A stretch of 64,000 bases of DNA from contig CM060734.1 in the NCBI GenBank assembly GCA_030704615.1, positions 49,988,042 to 50,052,041 of the forward strand, read 5' to 3'. Numbering within the stretch: the stretch's first letter is position 1; the number at the start of each line of letters is the position of its first letter. A program made the position numbers and the translations under genes. This document shows, piece after piece, positions 56,741-64,000 of the stretch. Under the pieces are notes generated by a model. The model did no database searches. It was not told the DNA's origin and worked only from the letters and a program-made list of their open reading frames with translations. This DNA comes from Takakia lepidozioides. Its lineage: Eukaryota > Streptophyta > Takakiopsida > Takakiales > Takakiaceae.

Positions 56741-58539
56741 TCCTGGCGAGGATAACTCCAGCGCGCCTTTTTTAGTTTCGCCATGAGCTGGAGTGTCCAG
56801 ATTCGCCTCGCGCACTTATGGCGCCCCGGGGATGCACGGAGTTCCGCATCCATACCTCACGCCTGTTCATCCATCCTTGTCCACCGGGGACTTTGCCCAA
56901 TCGCATGCAGCCACTGAGGGTGTGACACGTGTTCGTCCGTACAAGATCACGAGGGTTTGGCCGGCTGGCCCATTAACGGGGCTGCCCGTACCGACTATAA
57001 TATAGCTGCCAGAAGCGCGTGAGTTTGTTGGCCGACCTAACGAATGAACAGACTGCTTCATTCATACACGTCTTCTTCATCTGGAATGGGGCATCATCCA
57101 TTTGGACTTGGATGATTCTCATTCCTGGCTATCAAGCTGGCTTACTAGTGGGGATGTATTTGTTGGCTCCTCCCTAAGGAGAGACCAGGCATGGATTGTT
57201 TTCTCTTGATGTACCCTCAACCCTTAACACTTGTTACCTATCTATCTGGTAAGGATCATACTTAAAGATAAATAGTCATTTCCCGATTTTTTGTTTGGAT
57301 TGGGTGGACACCGTAATGGGCTGTACGAAATCAAGCCTACGATTATGCCAAAGTATATGGCGCCAGCACTGCATATTCCTTTTTAAGGGAATATGGAAAC
57401 ACCTCAGTGGGATCCGACAGCTCACAAATCCGGCCCCTTGATAGCGAGAGGAAAAAATAACCTCTTTCGCAGTAACCTGGCCGTGAAGGCGTCCCAATGG
57501 GACACCCCCCAAAGGAGGGGGAGAAGAACATTTATCAGATCCAGATCCGATTTATCCCTTCTGTCCTATTATATTCAGCTTTTCAGATATATCCCTTTAG
57601 CTTCTAATTTCTCACAGTTATATCAAAATGACTTCCATTATATTCAGTTCCCTGCAGCTCTATTATATTCAGTTTCTGTGAGTTTTGTCACATTGAATTC
57701 TATCTTCATGTTTTTTCCTTGCATTTAAATTATTATTATTATTATCCAAGGTAAAAGCAAAAACTATTTTTATTTTTAATTTTCATATTTATTTTTTTAT
57801 CCTTAGGGATTACTATCAGAGCTAACGATTCCAATTTTGAGTTTTAAATATTTTAAAAAATCAATAAAATCGGGACCACCAACGCCAAGCCTTCCAGTTT
57901 TGTAATTAGGATGATGCCACTGCGCAACTAGCAGCTTGTTTATTTAGCTCGTGATAACTACTATGAGAATCTACGTTGGCACTCCAAGTAACTGGTGTAG
58001 TATAACAAAAATACAAACAAAAAGATGGGGCATCATTTTTGGAGGTTTGAAATCAATAACTTTTATTGAATATATAATACATTGCAATTCTTTTTCAAAG
58101 AGGGATTTCTTTTTTTGTCTGCTTGTTGTGGAATGTGTATTGGTTAGAGACGCTGACACTATAATTTTAGGCTTGCTGGGGGGAGGAATCGTATTTCTTT
58201 CTTGTATTGATTAATGTTTTAGAGCTTAGGTTTCGTTTTCGGAAATTTGTGCGTAACTATGTAGGTAGCACAAACACACACATCTGTCTAGACATTTTTA
58301 GGACAAACTCATTATAAGCGTTTTCCCTCCAAATTATCGGATAGTTCTTGTCCGATCAGTGTTTAAATTAGATAAATAATTTTGTGCTCCACATGTCACT
58401 TGTGCCCAATTGACGATATTATTGATGCAGAAATGGTGTGATATGAGTGAATGAGTGTAAGTGAATGAAGTAATATGAGCATGTGAACAAATGAATGGTG
58501 ACAAGATGACGGATGGATAAAAAACCGAATGATTGTTCA
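56741..58539. other. Spacer, no gene seen
   Basis: GC-rich to about 57010, then AT-rich. A short palindrome CATATTCCTTTTTAAGGGAATATG-like hairpin lies at 57369-57392. No coding signal is supported. Confidence 0.35.
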
Positions 58540-59440
58540 ATTCATACTCCAAAAACAGGTTGAATCCAAAAACCTCGGGTCAATATCTAAGGCAACCTCA
58601 CCATCCCACCAGGCTGGGAGCTCCTTTAGTGCCCGTCATTCCCCGGCAGAGGGCGAGGAGTCTGAAGTAAATTGGCGGCACCGCCGCTCTCTTAGGAAAA
58701 CTAGAGCTAGAAACGCATCTCTCTTTTGAAACACACAAGAGGAAGCATGGTAGCTACTGACTCTTACAGCCGGGTTCCATGGGCGGCTGCAAGCAAAACA
58801 CCCCCCCCCGCCCCCCATAGAATCACCCCAGGATTACCGAGGCGGGAGTGGTCGAAATATGCCCTAAGGGGCGCCCCCACTGATTCGCCCCTTGCTTAGG
58901 GGCGCAAAAAAGACGTCCCTTCACAAGGGGCGAGGCTCCCCTAACTGACACCTTTGTCTTTTCCTACGGCGGGCCCGCAGCCTTACGGAATAATATTGAT
59001 TTCCATCCAAAACTTGATTTTTGACATTTACATCCAAAACTTATATTAACTATCAATTATTATGTCATGGGCCCATAGCAATTGGTGCCAAAGATTTCTA
59101 GAGGGGTGAATAGAAAAGTGTCCATGGAATCACCCCCTCTCATTTTTAAGGGGGTGGGGGGCCATTTGGGAGTGCCCATGGAACCCGGCCCTTAGTGGCG
59201 ATCTGGTTTCCTGTCGCTTCATCCTCGGTTTTACAATCTGCATTCTGGCTTCCTTTCAACATCATCCTCATCCTCTTCCCTTTATAGCTTTGGTCGCGAA
59301 GCGGTGTCTTCCTCTATGCCACCCAATCCAGAGGTTATTTTTTCCTCATTGTACTCCGTGGGCTTTTAGTCCCTTTGCTATAAATGTTCAGGGCTTCCAT
59401 CCCCTTTCTTTAAGATAAAATTTTATTTATTTTTCAGAAA
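58540..59440 (+). pseudogene. LINE 3' end, split by a MITE
   Basis: The frame at 58529-58729 ends PAEGEESEVNWRHRRSLRKT then a short basic tail and stop. It matches the ORF2 C-terminus at 14940-15015. The 3' untranslated part continues from 59195 to the tail CAGGGCTTCCATCCCCTTTC and an A/T-rich end near 59440. A MITE (58767-59191) sits between the two. Confidence 0.65.
58767..59191. mobile_element. PIF/Harbinger-like MITE (425 bp) in the LINE
   Basis: The terminal inverted repeat is CAGCCGGGTTCCATGGGC on the left and GGGCCGGGTTCCATGGGC on the right (complement), 16 of 18 matching. TTA lies on both sides (58764-58766 and 59192-59194), the Harbinger/Tourist target site. The interior has C-runs, GGGGCGC motifs and no coding sequence. 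Confidence 0.75.
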
Positions 59441-59678
59441 AAAAAATCTCGCCCAATTCCGTTAGCCCACCTACCCTAATCGCAGGTCAGATTCGGAAAA
59501 AATTAATTCAAAATGTGGATGCCTAATAATTTTTCAAAAATGAGGAATGGAATGTTGAAATCCTATAATTTTAAAATTAAAAAAAAACCTAAAATTCAGA
59601 AAATTCACGATTTTTATTAGTTTTAATTTTGATTTATTTTAAGACAGAAACGGCATCGAGGTTGGCCCATAATTTGAA

Positions 59679-59975
59679 TTAGGGGATACGAGGAAAAAAC
59701 AACTTTGAAGAGCCATAAGACCCATTTACAAAGATGGGGATTCGTCCCCCATTTGACCAATCATTGACCGAACAAAGATTAAATACGAGGAAGGCAAAGA
59801 GCCAACAAAATGTGTGAACAAGCATGATTATACTGCCAGCTGCTAAGATACGCGGCTCACATTGTGAGGCAGCATATCCTAAACCACAAAATGAAGAGAT
59901 GCAGGTAAGAGAAAGTAGGATAGTTGTAATTGAATGAAGGCACAAGTTAGAGCCAAAACTCATCAGCTGGATCAA
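59679..59975 (-). CDS. Hypothetical small membrane protein frame
   Basis: The 98-codon frame has two hydrophobic stretches (SITTILLSLTCISSFCGLG and AGSIIMLVHTFCWLFAFLVF) and several Cys. It slightly resembles plant DUF1218-type membrane proteins, but too little to assign. No supporting splice site or homologous block was found. It may be chance. Confidence 0.2.
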   Translation of the reverse strand: MIQLMSFGSNLCLHSITTILLSLTCISSFCGLGYAASQCEPRILAAGSIIMLVHTFCWLFAFLVFNLCSVNDWSNGGRIPIFVNGSYGSSKLFFPRIP

Positions 59976-62695
59976 GCGATCCTAAGAGTTCCACGTAATG
60001 CCAGAGCAAACAGTAGAGCCTAAACTACAGAATTCCGTGGCTCTTGGTTTCGAAATCAAGTCCATACTGTGCCCTAGATCAATTCAATCAGGTCATTGTA
60101 TCATCTTTAGGTCTGACATCATTAACGGTTTATAGGTTCTCAAAATTCTAGGGCAAGCTCATTAGACGCCAGAAAATAGAGGGTCGTCGAGGTTCCTGTG
60201 ATTTTCCATGTTTCGCAATTTCGGTAGATTATTACCGGATTTGCCCTACAGATGCAGTATAACGGTCACCTATAAAAACCCCATTTCCAACATCTAATCG
60301 TTCAAAATCCATCAAATCACGATGTCACATGATTCGCACAAAACTACCATTGGATGGAGAATTGTAGATGGAAATTTTGAATAGGGTGAGTCTACTAATG
60401 TGAGTAGGTGAGCCTACTAATGTGAATAGGTGAGTCAACCAGGTAAAAATTCATAACAATTCATAGAATTAAGAATTTTTTTGGGATGGGGTTCCGAATT
60501 ACCAATCCACAGTTACAAATGCCAACCGACATTGCACAAACAGGGGGGGGAAAAAAAAATCTCTTGTAAAAAACAAAAATGTTCTTTTTACTTATTCCAT
60601 CAATTTTGGGTAAGGTTATTTTTTTCTGAAACCCTCGTCAAACTTTGACCCTAGGACACGATAAATTCCATACCTACATGGGTTTTGACCCACTGTAAAA
60701 GTGATTGTGGAACATCCAAGTCACCCACCTACCAGCAGAAGAAGAAGAAATGGACCATACATAATCAATAAATTGTAATGTTTGTTTGAGCTATAAATAT
60801 GTTTGTTGGAGTGGAGTGGAAAAATGTCTATATCCACATCATTTTTATGCTCTGGAAAAAGGGTTTTCAGTTTGTAGTTGCGAGGTTTCTCTTCTTTCGG
60901 TTAGACTCTTGAATTATGTTGCCTTTACATAATGTACCCACCTCCCTTGAAATTTTCAATTTTTTTTCTTATTTTTATATGTAGATGTTGGTGTTTAGTG
61001 ACATGTAGGGGGTTAGTTTAGAGATTTGTAGTTGGACAAACAACTATTACTACAAAAAATGTGGTACAAAACAATATGGTCATTTGCTCGAGTCCCCATA
61101 ATATATATATGATGCAAAGCCAATCCCTGGTGAATTTGTTCATAAAGAAAACTGACATATTTAGCCCAATAAGACTTGATTAGATTTGGTTCTTCAAACC
61201 CACGTAAAGATGTACCCCAATGAAAGCCCGAAATTTAGGAACATCCAAATTCTGCTATGTTGACCTTACTCTAATCCTACCATTATATCACTACTCCATT
61301 TAGGGAGATTAGTGTGGCCAACCACTCGGCACCAAATTTGGAACAACAACAACCATCACTTCACATTCTATGGGTGTCAAATTGTAAATCATGAAAACTT
61401 GTCACTTTTTAGATGCGACCTCCACCGTGGTTCTCCAATGTGATGCCCTAGTCATCGTTTTTGTTTCTTTCATCGCATAGTAACTCCAACGCATAGGGCC
61501 CAACCATTTGAAAAACGACACCATAACCTTTGTTTTTTATCTATTTTTCCATTACATAGTATCTACAACCCACTGTGTGTAGACAAAGTGATAGTGAAGT
61601 ACAAAGGTAAGTACTTTAAACTACAACAGCACATGAGCAAGGAATAAACTTGTCAAGTGGGGAATTAAAATATGGTGTTTGGTTGGAGCTATTTCAAAAT
61701 ACGTACATAAAAATGGAGGTCTACCTCGGTAAGGAAGAAGATGTGGACTTAGCACATGACATGGGCTATTCTGTGGTAACTTGTTGTCTAGATTCTAGGG
61801 GAATTAGGACCACATTGTCACAATGGACAATTTTTTGTCTAGTCTCGTGCTTTTATATGGCCTTGCTGCAATTAACATCTACCCTACTAACTTAGCACTG
61901 TTAAGATAGTGCATGTGGGATTTTCTGCATGTTTGGACTTGGAAGAAAAGAGGAGCTGAAAAAATGGCAGACTTATGTATCGCATGCACATACATAATAA
62001 TGTGGTTGCATTGTCTTGGTTTGACTACAACAAATGCATAAATCTTTTGATCAATATTGTAAGTTCAATGACTAAGAATTGTTTTATTGAAAGGTGACAG
62101 AGTGCAATGGTGCCCTACATCTAGTCCCCACCTCCACCATTGTGAAGTATTATCAGCAACACATGAGAGGGTTGACGTGCAAGACCCAATGGTATATCGA
62201 GCCAAAACTTACTTAACATACAAAAATATAAAACAATAAAACATAATACAACAATATAACCTAACAAAAATGACTAGCTGCGAATAGAAAAATTGGTTCC
62301 GATATGTACATACAACAAATTTGGCACACATACAATTGGTAGTCCCTGTTGCTACCACAGCAACAATGTATACACACACCTTAGCCCAAGATTTACCAAT
62401 GCATGAGTGGGAACTGAACCCATATGCTCCCCTAAGTGACAGCTCATACATGAAGGGAGAAAATCCACCCTTGTGTGCATCCCTATTTGTTAACACCTAT
62501 CTAGGACCATACAAAACAAGTAAACAGGGCTGCATCTAACTTTAGAAAAATGCTAGCTTTAGAAGTAAACTCCAAGTGGTTTATCTTCACTACAATAAGA
62601 TAGGCACAATTCCATGAGGACTTGAAGCTACAAAGAGATTCCACATTTCTACCTACATCCTAAGACTTGCCTTCAAACAAAGCAAAAGTGTAAAC
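59976..62695. other. AT-rich spacer
   Basis: Apart from the short tandem repeat at 60384-60436 I see no feature. The open frames at 61650-61895, 62209-62496 and 62321-62539 have no domain. Confidence 0.35.
60384..60436. repeat. Short tandem repeat, 22-bp unit
   Basis: GTGAGTCTACTAATGTGAGTAG is followed by GTGAGCCTACTAATGTGAATAG and a partial third unit. Confidence 0.75.
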
Positions 62696-63113
62696 CACTG
62701 TTGGGCAGATATAGAGTGATCCAGATATCAAAATCCGGATATCAATCCGGATTCCAGTGTATCCGGATCCGGCAGCTATTTGATATCCGGCGGATATATA
62801 AAACAGAGGATCCGGATAGGATCCTACCCGCCGGATATAAAAAGGATTAATAACCGGATAGTATCCGGATATGTATTAAAAATACCGGATCTCAACCGGA
62901 TATAAGAAAATAAATAAAATATTACTATTTTATTTATAATTATAATGATTTAAATTGATTAAATGAAAAATTTAAAATATGTTATTTTCTATGCTTCAGA
63001 TATTAGAAATGCAGATTACTGTAATATCCGAATCCGCTGGATATATCATTCTCTAATTTGTCAAGTATCCGGACCCGGCGGATATTAAAAAAGCTAAGAA
63101 CCGCCCAACACTG
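62696..63113. mobile_element. hAT-like MITE (418 bp) rich in ATCCGGAT
   Basis: The terminal inverted repeat is CACTGTTGGGC at the left and CAGTGTTGGGC (complement) at the right, 10 of 11. The 8-bp flanks GTGTAAAC (62688-62695) and GTATAAAC (63114-63121) match at 7 of 8, the hAT target size. The interior has more than ten copies of TATCCGG/CCGGATA, many as the palindrome ATCCGGAT, clustered toward both ends. No transposase. Confidence 0.78.
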
Positions 63114-63479
63114 GTATAAACCCACCTACACCTAATGTAATCAAAACTAGTAGTTCATGCTAAACTATGTATGGATTTTTTGTGCAGTGCTCTTTGTTTT
63201 CTATTTCTGCAATCCTTAGGTGTATGTTGAAGCTGTCACATACATAGAAATCCCCAACGTACCTTGCTTCAATTTTGCAAAATACAGTTTGCATTGGCAA
63301 AAAAAGCTTCAAACCACCAAAATCATTAAATATTAAAATAACCTATGATCAAGTGGCAACACCTCAAAATTTGGCCAAATAGCCCAAAATTGTTTTGTTG
63401 GATAGGGGATGAAGTAGCCGGGAAAGCATGCCATTCCGTTTTCATCCCGTAAGGAAAAATTATAAAACATATGTTGGAA

Positions 63480-64000
63480 CTGGTGCATTACTTGCTGAAG
63501 TTAGCGCAAGGGAGGGATGTACATGTGGTTGAATTTGTGGAGGCAGTGAAACAATGGCAGGCTGACATGTTGAAGCTTTACCATGCAGAAAAGGTGAAGT
63601 TCAAGGATAATGTACTTTGAGTCTTCAACAACCTAATCTCATTTCGGAGTGAAACCTTACCATTGGTTTGGATACCCGATCCTAATCTTACGAATACTGA
63701 AACAGTGTGGTGTGGTATGCGTGTGGCTGGGCAGAATGCATTTACGCACGTAATGAATGGGCAGACTCGTGAGCCTGTGAATGTGGGCCCTGCTATGTGG
63801 GAGAGAATCTTGGAGTCTGTGAAAAATTAGTGTTCAGATGTTGCTTCTAGTCTTTCCCTTGAATTGTAGAAAAGGTTTCCAGACCATGAGCTTATAAATA
63901 CCAAGGGAATAGTTTATCCTCACTATTGGGTGAAACATGATGCAGAAGCTAATTTTCACCATCATTTTACTGTCATCAAGACACACTTTGGGTACTCTAA
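63480..64000 (+). pseudogene. Transposon-like coding relic, runs off the window
   Basis: One frame reads DVHVVEFVEAVKQWQADMLK, FNNLISFRSETLPLVWIPDP, GQNAFTHVMNGQTREPVNVG and KRFPDHELINTKGIVYPHYW, ending HHHFTVIKTHFGYS at the window edge. Three stops interrupt it. The spacing is protein-like and the last part resembles a C-terminal region seen in hAT-type or zinc-finger transposon proteins, but I cannot assign it firmly. It may be the remains of an element that continues past 64000. Confidence 0.4.

Overview
The window is nuclear DNA of a land plant. It holds spliced genes with plant-type introns, a gene for a plant bifunctional nuclease, a plant ER acyltransferase gene, PLS/DYW-type PPR fragments, a decayed nuclear copy of plastid 16S rDNA, and dense nested plant retrotransposons. 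A relic of CFAP70, a ciliary axoneme gene, points to a lineage with motile sperm in its ancestry (bryophyte, lycophyte, fern or early seed plant). That placement is inference, and I cannot name the species.

Layout. A complete, intron-free bifunctional nuclease gene lies at 987-1985 (minus). A LINE reverse-transcriptase relic (3790-4714) carries an 818 bp piggyBac-like non-autonomous element at its end (4719-5536, TTAA target duplication). An EG45/plant-natriuretic-peptide-like gene (minus) is split: exon 1 is at 11910-12024 and the catalytic-fold remnant is at 6181-6411. A Ty3/gypsy element (6746-11841) lies between them, and one of its LTRs contains a 1.25 kb miniature LTR element (6851-8096). 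Then come a plastid 16S rRNA fragment (12747-13350), a LINE 3' part split by a nearly full-length Ty1/copia element (15071-19903), and LINE tails.

From 21.5 to 27.8 kb is a spliced but frame-broken CFAP70 gene. WDR70 exon remnants follow (30826-31026 and 32280-32447). At 33.7-34.9 kb is an unrecognised broken reading frame, then a gypsy gag relic (34.9-36.5 kb). From 38426 to 43478 two 350-400 bp inverted ends that begin CACTAC enclose a transposase scrap and scrambled PPR-gene fragments. This is the most unusual structure in the window. A further copy of the right end lies at 43866-44477.

The best preserved gene is a 12-exon 1-acyl-sn-glycerol-3-phosphate acyltransferase (LPAT2 type) at 46505-51419. 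Every exon joins in frame to give 383 residues, and one intron is of the GC-AG class. From 52 kb to the end there is mostly repeat: LINE tails, a Harbinger-type MITE inside a LINE 3' end (58767-59191), a hAT-type MITE rich in an ATCCGGAT motif (62696-63113), and an unidentified transposon-like relic running off the end.

The live genes (nuclease, LPAT2) are unrelated housekeeping functions and do not form a cluster. The rest records gene decay and layered insertions.
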